Of a stretch of DNA of 64,000 nucleotides, positions 29,941 to 40,656 are shown in pieces. How positions within the stretch are numbered: the stretch's first letter is position 1; each line of letters starts with the position of its first letter. The position numbers and the translations under genes were made by a program. Location of the stretch: assembly GCF_003119195.2 (NCBI RefSeq), contig NZ_CP022262.1, forward strand, positions 567,001 to 631,000, read 5' to 3'. The DNA comes from Azospirillum baldaniorum. Its GTDB lineage: Bacteria > Pseudomonadota > Alphaproteobacteria > Azospirillales > Azospirillaceae. The notes beneath the pieces were generated by a model. That model made no database searches, was not told the origin of the DNA, and saw only the letters and a list, made by a program, of their open reading frames with translations.

Positions 29941-30001
29941 GGGGGCAGGCGCCGCACCCCAGCGCCCCTTCCGACAAAAATCGCCACCCAACCCCCGTCC
30001 G

Positions 30002-30017
30002 TTTGCGGATTCGCAAA
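30002..30017. promoter_or_regulatory. Crp/Fnr-type palindrome upstream of ccoG (copy 1)
   Basis: TTTGCG-GATT-CGCAAA, perfect 6-bp arms; the core reads TTGC-N6-GCAA, the geometry of Crp/Fnr-family sites. It is centred about 100 nt before the ccoG start. The half-site TTGCG differs from the FNR TTGAT and is closer to NnrR-like sites. Confidence 0.55.
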
Positions 30018-30109
30018 GGCGGCGCCGCGCCGTCTCCCTAGCCTGCGGGGATGGCCCGCCTCCTGCCCCGCCCCTGCCCATTTGTCCGCGGGCCAAACCA
30101 CGGACGAGC

Positions 30110-31591
30110 ATGATGAGCGTTTCCACCACCGAACCGCAAACCGCCTCCCACACCGCGGAATCCGCGCGCAAGAGCAGCCTCTACGCCAAGCACGGCAAGA
30201 TATACCCGAAGTCGGTCGCCGGCACCTTCCGCCGGCTGAAATGGCTGACGCTGATCCTTCTGCTCGGCCTCTACTACGTCACCCCCTGGATTCGCTGGGA
30301 CCGCGGCCCCAACGCGCCGGATCAGGCGGTGCTGGTCGATATGCCGGGCCGCCGCCTGTATTTCTTCTTCATCGAGCTGTGGCCGCAGCAGGTCTATTAC
30401 CTGACCGGCGCGCTGATCCTGGGGGCCATCGGCCTGTTCCTGGCGACCGCGCTCGCCGGCCGCGTCTGGTGCGGCTACGCCTGCCCGCAGACGGTGTGGA
30501 GCGACCTGTTCCTCTGGGTGGAGCGCCGGATCGAGGGCGACCGCGGCGACCGCATCCGCCTTGACCACGCCCCCTGGTCGCCAGCCAAGCTGGGCAAGAA
30601 GACGGCCAAACACGCCGCGTGGCTGCTGATCGCTCTGCTGACCGGCGGGGCCTGGGTCTTCTACTTCAACGACGCCCCAACCCTGGCGCTGGAGATGCTG
30701 CGGTTCGAGGCGTCCTCGTCCGTGCTGCTGTTCATCGGGCTGTTCACCGCGACCACCTATTTGCTGGCCGGCCACGCGCGGGAGCAGGTGTGCATCTACA
30801 TGTGCCCCTGGCCGCGCTTCCAGGCGGCGATGCAGGACGAGGAGAGCCTGACCGTCACCTATGAGGACTGGCGGGGCGAGGGCCGCGGCCACCTGAAGCG
30901 CTCACAGAGCTGGGACGAGCGCAAGGCGAAGGGGCTGGGCGACTGCATCGATTGCGGAGCCTGCGTCCATGTCTGCCCGACTGGGGTGGACATCCGCAAC
31001 GGCCCGCAGCTCGCCTGCATCGGCTGCGGCCTGTGCGTGGACGCTTGCAACGACGTGATGGCGAGGATCGGGCGGCCCGGCGATCTGGTCCGCTTCGATT
31101 CCCTAAACGCCCAGATCGCGCGGGCCAACGGCGCCAAGCCGGCGTTCAAGCCGGTCCGCCCGCGCACCATCATCTACACGCTGCTGCTGACCGTCGTCGG
31201 CGGGATGATGGCCGCCGGGCTGGTGCTGAAGCCGAAGGTCGACGTGAACATCCTGCGCGACCGCGCGCCGCTGTTCGTCACCCTGTCCAACGGCGACATC
31301 CAGAACGCCTACACGGTCAAGATCCTGAACATGACGCGGGCGGCCCAGAGCTACCGCCTGTCCGTCACCGGGCTTCCCGGCGCCGTCCTGTCGGTGGCCG
31401 GTGGCGAGGGCGAGGCAGCGGACGGCTCCGTCCCGGTCCAGGCCGACCCCGACAGTGTGGCGACCCACCGCGTGCTGGTCCGCGTGCCGAAGGAGGCGCT
31501 GCGCCAGCCCTCGACCCGCACGGCCTTCGTCGTCACCCGCCAGCCGGACGGGCTGACCGTCCAGCACGAAACCGTCTTCCTCGCCCCCTGA
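30110..31591 (+). CDS. ccoG: Cytochrome cbb3 oxidase accessory protein CcoG (copy 1)
   Basis: Membrane ferredoxin-like protein of 493 residues (also called RdxA/FixG) that helps copper delivery during cbb3 oxidase assembly. It has four to five membrane helices, the motif GRVWCGYACPQTVW, two 4Fe-4S clusters in CIDCGACVHVCPTG and CIGCGLCVDAC, and a C-terminal periplasmic Ig-like domain after the last helix (about residue 370 onward). Start is the ATG at 30110, followed at once by a second ATG at 30113; a frame reaching back to 29939 runs through the palindromic repeat and is not protein-like. The oxidase genes ccoNOQP are not in the window. Confidence 0.93.
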   Translation: MMSVSTTEPQTASHTAESARKSSLYAKHGKIYPKSVAGTFRRLKWLTLILLLGLYYVTPWIRWDRGPNAPDQAVLVDMPGRRLYFFFIELWPQQVYYLTGALILGAIGLFLATALAGRVWCGYACPQTVWSDLFLWVERRIEGDRGDRIRLDHAPWSPAKLGKKTAKHAAWLLIALLTGGAWVFYFNDAPTLALEMLRFEASSSVLLFIGLFTATTYLLAGHAREQVCIYMCPWPRFQAAMQDEESLTVTYEDWRGEGRGHLKRSQSWDERKAKGLGDCIDCGACVHVCPTGVDIRNGPQLACIGCGLCVDACNDVMARIGRPGDLVRFDSLNAQIARANGAKPAFKPVRPRTIIYTLLLTVVGGMMAAGLVLKPKVDVNILRDRAPLFVTLSNGDIQNAYTVKILNMTRAAQSYRLSVTGLPGAVLSVAGGEGEAADGSVPVQADPDSVATHRVLVRVPKEALRQPSTRTAFVVTRQPDGLTVQHETVFLAP

Positions 31592-31625
31592 TCCCGTCTT
31601 TCTCGTCCACCAAGGAGAGCGCGCC

Positions 31626-31730
31626 ATGAATTTCGATACCACCACCTACATCGCCCTGGTCGGCGCCGTCAGCGTGTTCGTCGTGACCATCGGCGTCTTC
31701 GCCTTCCTGCTGACCCGCAAGGGCAAGTGA
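31626..31730 (+). CDS. 34-residue single-helix membrane microprotein
   Basis: Short gene 34 nt after ccoG with a strong AAGGAG ribosome site about 7 nt before the ATG. The product starts MNFDTTTYIALV, has one hydrophobic helix (about residues 8-29) and ends in LLTRKGK, giving an N-out/C-in topology by the positive-inside rule. Size and position fit a small respiratory-oxidase accessory subunit such as CcoQ/CcoM-like peptides, but no sequence match is claimed. Nothing similar follows the second ccoG. Confidence 0.65.
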   Translation: MNFDTTTYIALVGAVSVFVVTIGVFAFLLTRKGK

Positions 31731-31872
31731 AGGCTTGTGCATGAGACGCGGGCGTCCGTTCCCCGGGTGCCCGCCTTCCATGGGGGGTGAGGTTGCCCGC
31801 GGCACCGGACCTGTTGCATAACGGCGTTCGGCGGGAGATCCCCCCAAGAACGGCGTCGTGAAGGGTCCATCG

Positions 31873-32727
31873 ATGGAAGTGCTGCGATTCGCGCCGGAGG
31901 ACTTCTCCCACGAGCTTCTCTCGCTCGAAGTCGCCAAGCTCATCAAGGACGAAACGCCCCCGCCCGAGCCGCTCACCTTCCACGCCTATTGGGACGGCGC
32001 GCTGAACGAGAAGCACCTCATTTCGGTGAAAAGCTGCCATCTGTTCAACGTGCACGGCGACGGGAACAGAATCATCGTCTGGACCCAGAACGGCGTCGAC
32101 AACGATTATCTGAGCGAAATCGGAAAATACGCCGAGATACGCACCTTTTCCGAGCGCGACGAGTGCCGCGGCACCTTTCTTGAGGGAAGCGCTTTCGGAC
32201 GGTCGATCGACGCGTCCTTCTATTCCGACATCGTCCGCTACATCCTGCTCTACAAACACGGCGGCGTCTGGTTCGACCTCGATTGCCTGTTCCTGAGAAG
32301 CGTCACACCGCTCCTGAACCAGTTCCCCGGCAAGATCCTGGCCTATCGATGGGAGCGGCAGAACTATCCCAACGGCGCGATCTATATCTCCCCCACGCCG
32401 CGTTCCGAAGCGATGAAGGGCAACATCGACTTCATCCGCAACCGCGGCCGCGGCTGGGGTTTCCAGCAGGCCGGCCTGGTCTACGACACGCCGATGGACA
32501 TCCTCGTGCTGCCGTGCCCCTGGTTCGACGCCGGGTGGATCGACAATCCCGTGCTTCACTTCAACGACTTCATGAAGGCGTCGCCGGTCGCCTTCGACCT
32601 CGACAGCTTCTTCCCCGGCGCCTTCTGCTTCCACTGGCACAACAAGTGGTTCGACGCCATCGAGCCGGAGAGTCCGATGGATCGGCTCGCCCGCGACATT
32701 GACCGCCGGCTGTCCATGGGGGGCTGA
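31873..32727 (+). CDS. Glycosyltransferase with DXD motif (GT32-like)
   Basis: Protein of 284 residues without signal peptide. The block SDIVRYILLYKHGGVWFDLD is the sugar-binding region with the DXD motif of the Gly_transf_sug family, which transfers mannose or galactose from a nucleotide sugar. The ATG at 31873 has AAGGG 7 nt upstream; a GTG at 31858 would add five residues. It probably acts on a surface or capsular glycan. Its 5' gap contains a weak hairpin only. The neighbours give no further clue. Confidence 0.78.
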   Translation: MEVLRFAPEDFSHELLSLEVAKLIKDETPPPEPLTFHAYWDGALNEKHLISVKSCHLFNVHGDGNRIIVWTQNGVDNDYLSEIGKYAEIRTFSERDECRGTFLEGSAFGRSIDASFYSDIVRYILLYKHGGVWFDLDCLFLRSVTPLLNQFPGKILAYRWERQNYPNGAIYISPTPRSEAMKGNIDFIRNRGRGWGFQQAGLVYDTPMDILVLPCPWFDAGWIDNPVLHFNDFMKASPVAFDLDSFFPGAFCFHWHNKWFDAIEPESPMDRLARDIDRRLSMGG

Positions 32728-32804
32728 GCGCCACCGCGATCATCGTCGCCCGCCCTTGTTGAAGCCGCGACGCCGGACAGAACAGGACGGAGCGGGGACC
32801 AACC

Positions 32805-33623
32805 ATGACCACGACGCTGACGGGAGGCGCCGACCGCCTGGAGGCGGGCGGCTGGGCGGCCAGCAGCAACGTCTGGAATCCGGGCGGCTACCGCAACGGC
32901 AAGGACTTCACCCAGTCCATCGCCCTCGACGAAGCGGCCTTTCCCAACGGAACGGTGATCAGCTGGAGCTGGCCCTACGACAGCCGGCGCGCCCTGACCT
33001 ACGAGAATTACCCGGTGCGCGCCTATCCGGAGCTGACCCACGGCGTCAACCCGTGGAACGGCGCGCCGTCCACCAGCGCGATCCTGCCGGCGCGGATCGC
33101 CGACCTGCCGAATTTCGACGTGACCTACAAGGTCGGCCTGACCGGCGCCACGAACCTCTACAACGTCGCGGTCAGCCTGTGGATCGGCGACGACCCGAAA
33201 AAGGGGATCGAAGGGGTGACCGACGAGGTGATGGTGTGGCTGCACAGCGGCTACTTCACCCCCGCCGGGGAGCCGGTCGCCACGCTGACCGACGCTCAGG
33301 GGGACGCCACGCTGTGGAACAAGCCGCTGTTCAGCGGCGGGGTGGACGGCAACCCGATCGACTGGGAATACACGGTCCTGCAATACGGCGACGACCGGCT
33401 GGCGGGAGCGCTGGACCTGGACGGGGTGCTGGACGAGCTTCAGACCCGCGGGATCGTCAGCGAAACCGACTGGATCCTGGGCTTCCAGTTCGGCGCGGAA
33501 GTGGCGGCGGGTGCCGGGTCGATGACGGTGGAGCAGCTGGCCGTGGATTTCACGGCACCCCCGGCTCCGGCGGCGGTTTCGACACCGCCGGAGCCGGTGA
33601 TCGCGGTGCCGCCGTCGGTGTAG
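32805..33623 (+). CDS. GH12-like endoglucanase/xyloglucanase
   Basis: Protein of 272 residues with the layout of glycoside hydrolase family 12. The nucleophile candidate is E141 in TDEVMVWLHSG, and the acid/base candidate is E232 in GAEVAAGAGSMTVEQLAVDF. Aromatic residues of the substrate cleft are plentiful (ISWSWPYDSRRALTYENYP). It would cut beta-1,4-glucan or xyloglucan of plant walls. No standard signal peptide is visible, so export route is unclear; the tail (about 250-272) is Pro/Ala-rich. ATG at 32805. Confidence 0.72.
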   Translation: MTTTLTGGADRLEAGGWAASSNVWNPGGYRNGKDFTQSIALDEAAFPNGTVISWSWPYDSRRALTYENYPVRAYPELTHGVNPWNGAPSTSAILPARIADLPNFDVTYKVGLTGATNLYNVAVSLWIGDDPKKGIEGVTDEVMVWLHSGYFTPAGEPVATLTDAQGDATLWNKPLFSGGVDGNPIDWEYTVLQYGDDRLAGALDLDGVLDELQTRGIVSETDWILGFQFGAEVAAGAGSMTVEQLAVDFTAPPAPAAVSTPPEPVIAVPPSV

Positions 33624-33667
33624 GGGTGAGCGGCCATGCCGGCCCCCCACCCCCACGTTCCGACGGA

Positions 33668-34747
33668 TCAGCCGGCCAGCGACTTGCCGGCGGCGCCCAG
33701 ATCGGCGAAGGCCTCGTCGAGACGACGGACCATGCCCTGCTCGCCCAGGCGCAGCCACTTGCGCGGGTCGTACAGCTTCTTCAGCGGCTTGCCCGACTGC
33801 GGGTCGATCTGATGGCGGAAGGCCGCCTCGTTCTCCAGCACGAAGCCGCCGATGGACTCGGCGAAGGCGAACTGGGTGTCGGTGTCGATGTTCATCTTGA
33901 ACACGCCGAAGCCGACCGCCTGGGCAATCTTCTCCTTCTCCGACCCCGAACCGCCGTGGAACACCAGGGCCAGCGGCTTGGCGCCACCGCCGTGACGCTC
34001 CGCCACCAGGGCCTGCGAGGCGCCGAGGATCTCCGGACGCAGCTTCACGTTGCCCGGGGCGTAGACGCCATGGACGTTGCCGAAGGAGGCCGCGACCGAG
34101 AAGTGGCCGATGGGCGACAGCTCCTCATAGGCGCGCAGCACGTCTTCCGGCTGGGTGTAGAGGTGGGCGTTGTTGGCGGCGTCCAGGTCTTCCGACCCGA
34201 TGCCGTCCTCCTCGCCGCCGGTCACGCCCAGCTCGATCTCCAGGCTCATGCCCAGCGGGGCGAGGCGCTTGAGGACGCGGGCGCATTCCGACAGGTTGAA
34301 GTCCAGCGACTCTTCCGACAGGTCGAGCATGTGCGAGCTGAACAGCGGACGACCGGTGCGGCGGAAATGCTCCTCGCCGTGGTCGATCATGCCCTCGACC
34401 CAGGGAATCAGGCCCTTGTTGGCGTGATCGGTGTGCAGGACGACGCAGACGCCATACTGCTCGGCCAGCAGATGGACGTGCTGGGCCGCCGACACGGCGC
34501 CGAGGATGCGCGCCTGGAGCGCGTCCTTCATGCCCTCGCCGGCGTAGAAGCGGGCACCGCCGTTGGAGAGCTGCACGATCACGTCGGAGCGGTTCTTCGC
34601 CGCCGCCTCAAGGACGGCGTTGATGCCGTTGGTGCCGACCACGTTGACCGCCGGCAGAGCGTAACCGCCGTCCTGGCAGGCGGCGATCAGCGCGCGGTAG
34701 TCCTCTCCGGTCACGACGCCGGGCTTCAGTCGGGTCGGGGCAGACAT
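33668..34747 (-). CDS. fba: Class II fructose-bisphosphate aldolase
   Basis: Zinc-dependent aldolase of 359 residues, the same length as E. coli FbaA, which splits fructose 1,6-bisphosphate into triose phosphates. Zinc-ligand region VVLHTDHANKGLIPW, the ELGVTGGEEDGI block and the phosphate-binding VFHGGSGSEKEKI are present. Start ATG at 34747 (MSAPTRLKPGVV); a frame reaching 34990 includes a 12-bp tandem repeat and is rejected. It is divergent from the gluconolactonase remnant. It joins PTS-derived fructose to lower glycolysis. Confidence 0.93.
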   Translation of the reverse strand: MSAPTRLKPGVVTGEDYRALIAACQDGGYALPAVNVVGTNGINAVLEAAAKNRSDVIVQLSNGGARFYAGEGMKDALQARILGAVSAAQHVHLLAEQYGVCVVLHTDHANKGLIPWVEGMIDHGEEHFRRTGRPLFSSHMLDLSEESLDFNLSECARVLKRLAPLGMSLEIELGVTGGEEDGIGSEDLDAANNAHLYTQPEDVLRAYEELSPIGHFSVAASFGNVHGVYAPGNVKLRPEILGASQALVAERHGGGAKPLALVFHGGSGSEKEKIAQAVGFGVFKMNIDTDTQFAFAESIGGFVLENEAAFRHQIDPQSGKPLKKLYDPRKWLRLGEQGMVRRLDEAFADLGAAGKSLAG

Positions 34748-34783
34748 GGGTGAATTCCTCCCTCGGAAAAATACTGCCTTGAA

Positions 34784-34831
34784 ACTTTGGTTCGAACTTC
34801 GGTTCAAACGTCGGTTCGATCGTTCGGTCAA
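34784..34831. repeat. 12-bp tandem repeat, four units, upstream of fba
   Basis: Units ACTTTGGTTCGA, ACTTCGGTTCAA, ACGTCGGTTCGA and TCGTTCGGTCAA run head to tail. The repeat starts 37 nt before the aldolase ATG and lies on the upstream side of both divergent genes. Its regular spacing of about one helical turn suggests cooperative binding by a regulator. Confidence 0.65.
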
Positions 34832-34988
34832 GCCCCATATGGGCATGGGACCGGCGAACGCCACGCGCTCTTTTTGCCACTTCCCGCGCCGGAACGCTGC
34901 AAAAGACTTGCCGCGAAAGTCACCCCGGACCTGTGACGAAAAGACCCGCGGCATCCCGCAGGACAGCAATAGCAAGGAGACCGGGACC

Positions 34989-35860
34989 ATGGACGCTCAC
35001 TGTGTCTGGGAGGCGGGCGCGCAGCTCGGCGAGGGGCCGGTCTGGTCGCCGTCGCGCAACGCTCTGTTCGCCGTGGACATCCGGGGGTCGCGCCTGCTGC
35101 GCTACACACCCGCCGACGGTCGGGGCCGCGCCTGGCCGCTGGAGGAGGCCGCCTGCTGGCTGGTCGAGCGGGCGGACGGCGCCGGCTTCGTCGCCGGGCT
35201 GCGCTCGCGCCGGCTGGTCGGCCTGAGGCTGGATGGCGAACGGCTGACCATCGGCCGTGAGCTTGTGCGCCTGGAGGAGGACGCCCCCGGCAACCGGCTG
35301 AACGATGCCATGGCCGACGCGGCGGGCCGGCTGTGGGTGGGCAGCATGGACGACGCGGAGCAGGACGCCTCCGGCTCGCTCTACCGCGTAGGGCCGGACG
35401 GTTCCGTGGAGCGGGCGGACGAGGGCTACACGGTCAGCAACGGCCCCGCCCTGTCCCCGGACGGGCGGACGCTCTACCACACCGACAGCCCGCGCCGGAC
35501 CATCTTCGCCTTCACCTTGGCTGCGGACGGCACCCTGTCCGGCAAGCGCGCCCACATCCGCTTCGGCGAGGAGGACGGCTATCCCGACGGCATGACCTGC
35601 GACGCCGGGGCCATCTCTGGGTCGCGCACTGGAGCGGCGGCCGGGTCAGCCGCTTCCGGCCGGACGGGACGCTGGACCGGGTGGTGCGGCTGCCGGTGTC
35701 CAACGTCACCTCCTGCGCCTTCGGCGGGCCGGGGCTGGACCAGCTGTTCATCACCACCGCCGCCCAGGACGCGCCGGACGGAGAACCGCTAGCCGGCGGG
35801 CTGTTCGCCTGCACGCCCGGCGTCGTCGGGCTGCCGCCGGGACGATTCGGCACGCCCTGA
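34989..35860 (+). pseudogene. SMP-30/gluconolactonase, frameshifted
   Basis: Beta-propeller lactonase of the SMP-30 family, probably hydrolysing a sugar lactone. AAGGAG lies 9 nt before the ATG (MDAHCVWEAGAQLGEGPVWS). Typical motifs NRLNDAMADAAGRLWVGSM and YTVSNGPALSPDGRTLYHTD follow. The frame is intact to about 35607 and then continues one frame over (HLWVAHWSGGRVSRF onward, ending at 35860). Restoring one base in GACGCCGGGGCC gives a 290-residue protein of normal length. So either a recent single-base loss or a sequencing error. Confidence 0.75.
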
Positions 35861-35890
35861 ACAGGCTGCGAGTCTTGCCAGCGGATTTGA

Positions 35891-35902
35891 TATACTAGTA
35901 TA
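35891..35902. promoter_or_regulatory. AT-rich palindrome upstream of ppc
   Basis: TATACTAGTATA, a perfect 12-bp palindrome in otherwise GC-rich DNA, about 260 nt before the PEP carboxylase start. A 10/12 match (TATATTAGTATG) occurs upstream of the CYP152 gene at 39098-39109. It includes TATACT, usable as a -10 box. The rest of 35861-36157 holds no further recognisable element. Confidence 0.4.
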
Positions 35903-36157
35903 ACTCTGGCGCTGATCAGCAGCCGTCACCGCATGGCGGAAGGATCGCGCGCCGCCGTGGCGAGCCCTTCGGCCAAGTGATAGATCTGTGCGGACACCGC
36001 AGCGCAACCGGCGCCACCGGGGCGGCGGCGTCCGCAACCGTGCCGAAGCCGTTCTCCCACAAGGGGAAAAGGGCTTTAGCAGGTGCAGCAAACTGCTTTA
36101 CAGTTGCACGCCGATCCTTTCGACGGTTCCACCTTCGCACAGCCGGAGCGACCCACG

Positions 36158-38977
<2,820 letters not shown>

Positions 38978-38992
38978 CCTCTACGGTTGCCG

Positions 38993-39023
38993 CTTCCGTC
39001 CCGTCGCTCCGGCGGGACGGAAG
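38993..39023 (+). terminator. Hairpin after ppc
   Basis: CTTCCGTCCCG facing CGGGACGGAAG, 11-bp perfect stem with a 9-nt loop, beginning 16 nt after the ppc stop. There is no T-run, so it is either a processed mRNA end or a pause hairpin. Confidence 0.6.
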
Positions 39024-39081
39024 TGGGGCGGCGAAATGGTCGGCCGACATCGAAAATGGATTGCCACCCCCGATTTCCTGC

Positions 39082-39110
39082 TTGCTTTCATATTAATATA
39101 TTAGTATGCT
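39082..39110 (+). promoter_or_regulatory. Putative promoter of the small RNA / CYP152 leader
   Basis: TTGCTT (39082-39087), a 17-nt AT-rich spacer and TATGCT (39105-39110). Both boxes are partial matches to consensus but spacing is ideal. The predicted start is near 39117. Confidence 0.45.
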
Positions 39111-39116
39111 TCCTCT

Positions 39117-39221
39117 TGTGTTCAAGCGTTGTGGGCCGCCGTTGCGGCGGCTGGTGCGACGTCCTGGACGTTTCCTCCCTAGACTCGAAGGCCATCGGGG
39201 TCCACCCCGGTGGCCTTTTTT
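39117..39221 (+). ncRNA. Candidate small RNA or transcribed leader ending in an intrinsic terminator
   Basis: About 105 nt between the promoter above and a strong terminator. Hairpin 1 is GCCGCC-GTTGC-GGCGGC (39135-39151). A second small palindrome lies at 39159-39171. An exposed stretch TTTCCTCCCTAGACTCG (39171-39187) contains the anti-Shine-Dalgarno CCTCCC. The terminator stem GGCCATCGGGG/CCCCGGTGGCC (39190-39215) is followed by TTTTTT. It has no credible open frame. It resembles the general design of alphaproteobacterial CCUCC-carrying sRNAs. It could instead be an attenuator in the leader of the CYP152 gene, 58 nt downstream. Confidence 0.5.
39190..39221 (+). terminator. Rho-independent terminator
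   Basis: GC-rich stem with one mismatch pair (GGCCATCGGGG / CCCCGGTGGCC, loop TCCA) followed directly by six Ts. It lies upstream of the CYP152 ribosome site, so it ends the candidate small RNA or attenuates the downstream gene. Confidence 0.8.
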
Positions 39222-39278
39222 CTGCGCACGCTTTGGCTGTGGAGCCTGTTGTCCCCAGTGGGAGGAAAGGAGGTTCCC

Positions 39279-40592
39279 ATGCATCCGATCCCGCGCGACG
39301 CCAGCCCGGACAGCACGCTGGCCCTGCTGTCGGAGGGCTACCGCTTCGTGATGAACCGCTGCGAGCGCCACGGCTCCGACATTTTCGAAACCCGCCTCAT
39401 GCTCCGCAAGGCCATCTGCGTGATGGGGGAGGAGGCGGCCGGCATGTTCTACGAACCGGACCGCTTCACCCGGAAGGGCGCGATGCCCATCACCACCCTG
39501 ATGCTTCTGCAGGACCGTGGAGCCGCCCAGACGCTGGACGGCGAGGCGCACCGCTGGCGCAAGCGGATGCTGATGGCGCTGATGGAGCCGGAGAACATCC
39601 GCCGCCTGTGCGGGGAGGTCGCCGCGGAATGGCGCGCCGCCCTGCCAGGATGGGAGAGGGCGGAGCGGGTCGTCCTCCTCGACGCCGTGCGGGCGATCCT
39701 CTGCCGGGCCGTCTGCCGCTGGGCCGGGGTGCCCCTGGCGGAGGAAGAGGCCGGCCCCCGCACTGCGGAGTTTGCCGCGATGATCGACGGGGCCGGAGCG
39801 GTCGGCCTACGCAACTGGCGCGGCCTGTTGCTGCGCACCCGCACCGAACGCTGGGCGCGCGGCCTGATCGAGGACGTCCGCGCCGGGCGGCTGGTGATGA
39901 CGGAGGGTGATGCGGAAAGCCGTGCCATCCACGCCATCGCAACCCACCGCGGTCTGGACGGCAACCGTCTGGACACGGTGACGGCGTCGGTGGAACTCAT
40001 CAACATCCTCCGCCCGGTGGTGGCGATCGCCCAGTATGTGGTCTTCGCCGCCATGGCCCTGCACGAGCATCCCGAGCAACGGGCCGCACTCCAGGACGCC
40101 AGCCCGGAGGAGGTTGAACATTTCGTCCAGGAGGTCCGGCGTTTCTATCCCTTCTTCCCGCTGGTCGCAGGGCGCGTGCGCACGCCCTTCGACTGGCGCG
40201 GCCACCGCTTCGCGGAAGGGACCTGGGTGCTGCTGGATTTGTATGGCACCTGCCACGACCCGCGGATCTGGAACGATCCCGAGCGGTTCCGCCCCGAGCG
40301 CTTCCGCGGGCGCGAACCGGGCGCCTTCGCCCTCATCCCGCAAGGGGGCGGCGGCCACCTGCGCGGCCACCGCTGCGCCGGGGAGTGGATCACCATCGAG
40401 GTCGTGAAGACGGCGCTGCGCCTGCTGACCCGCGAGATGCGCTACAGCGTGCCGGCGCAGGATCTGGCGCTCGACCTGTCGCGCATGCCCGCGGTGCCGC
40501 GCAGCCGATTCGTCATCACGGATGTGGCGCCGCGCCGCAAAGCCGATGCGGTGCTGGACCCGCCGGTCGCGCTTTCCCGACGCGCGCATTGA
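39279..40592 (+). CDS. CYP152-like cytochrome P450 (fatty-acid peroxygenase)
   Basis: Soluble P450 of 437 residues. The haem-ligand Cys366 is in GHLRGHRCAGEW, with the long QGGGG insert before it that marks CYP152. The R245-P246 pair in INILRPVVAIAQ replaces the usual acid-alcohol pair, as in P450-SP-alpha and P450-BS-beta, where the Arg binds the fatty-acid carboxylate and H2O2 replaces a reductase. The ExxR motif is EVRR at 285-288. It would hydroxylate or decarboxylate fatty acids with peroxide. ATG at 39279 follows AGGAAAGGAGG. It lies between the candidate small RNA and the MocR gene. Confidence 0.88.
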   Translation: MHPIPRDASPDSTLALLSEGYRFVMNRCERHGSDIFETRLMLRKAICVMGEEAAGMFYEPDRFTRKGAMPITTLMLLQDRGAAQTLDGEAHRWRKRMLMALMEPENIRRLCGEVAAEWRAALPGWERAERVVLLDAVRAILCRAVCRWAGVPLAEEEAGPRTAEFAAMIDGAGAVGLRNWRGLLLRTRTERWARGLIEDVRAGRLVMTEGDAESRAIHAIATHRGLDGNRLDTVTASVELINILRPVVAIAQYVVFAAMALHEHPEQRAALQDASPEEVEHFVQEVRRFYPFFPLVAGRVRTPFDWRGHRFAEGTWVLLDLYGTCHDPRIWNDPERFRPERFRGREPGAFALIPQGGGGHLRGHRCAGEWITIEVVKTALRLLTREMRYSVPAQDLALDLSRMPAVPRSRFVITDVAPRRKADAVLDPPVALSRRAH

Positions 40593-40617
40593 CAATCCAT
40601 ACAATCGCGGGTCTTAT
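40589..40617 (+). promoter_or_regulatory. Putative promoter of the MocR-type regulator
   Basis: TTGACA (40589-40594), 17-nt spacer, TCTTAT (40612-40617). The -35 overlaps the stop codon of the P450 gene. The spacer contains TCCATACA, which also occurs at 42169-42178 before the second ccoG. Predicted leader is about 33 nt. Confidence 0.6.
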
Positions 40618-40656
40618 GTTTGGAAGGGAGCGCCCCGCCTCCCTACAAGGATCGCC

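Noticed and set aside
31740..31790. GCGGGC/GCCCGC hairpin after the microprotein gene as intrinsic terminator
   Set aside because: Long loop and no T-run; too weak to call.
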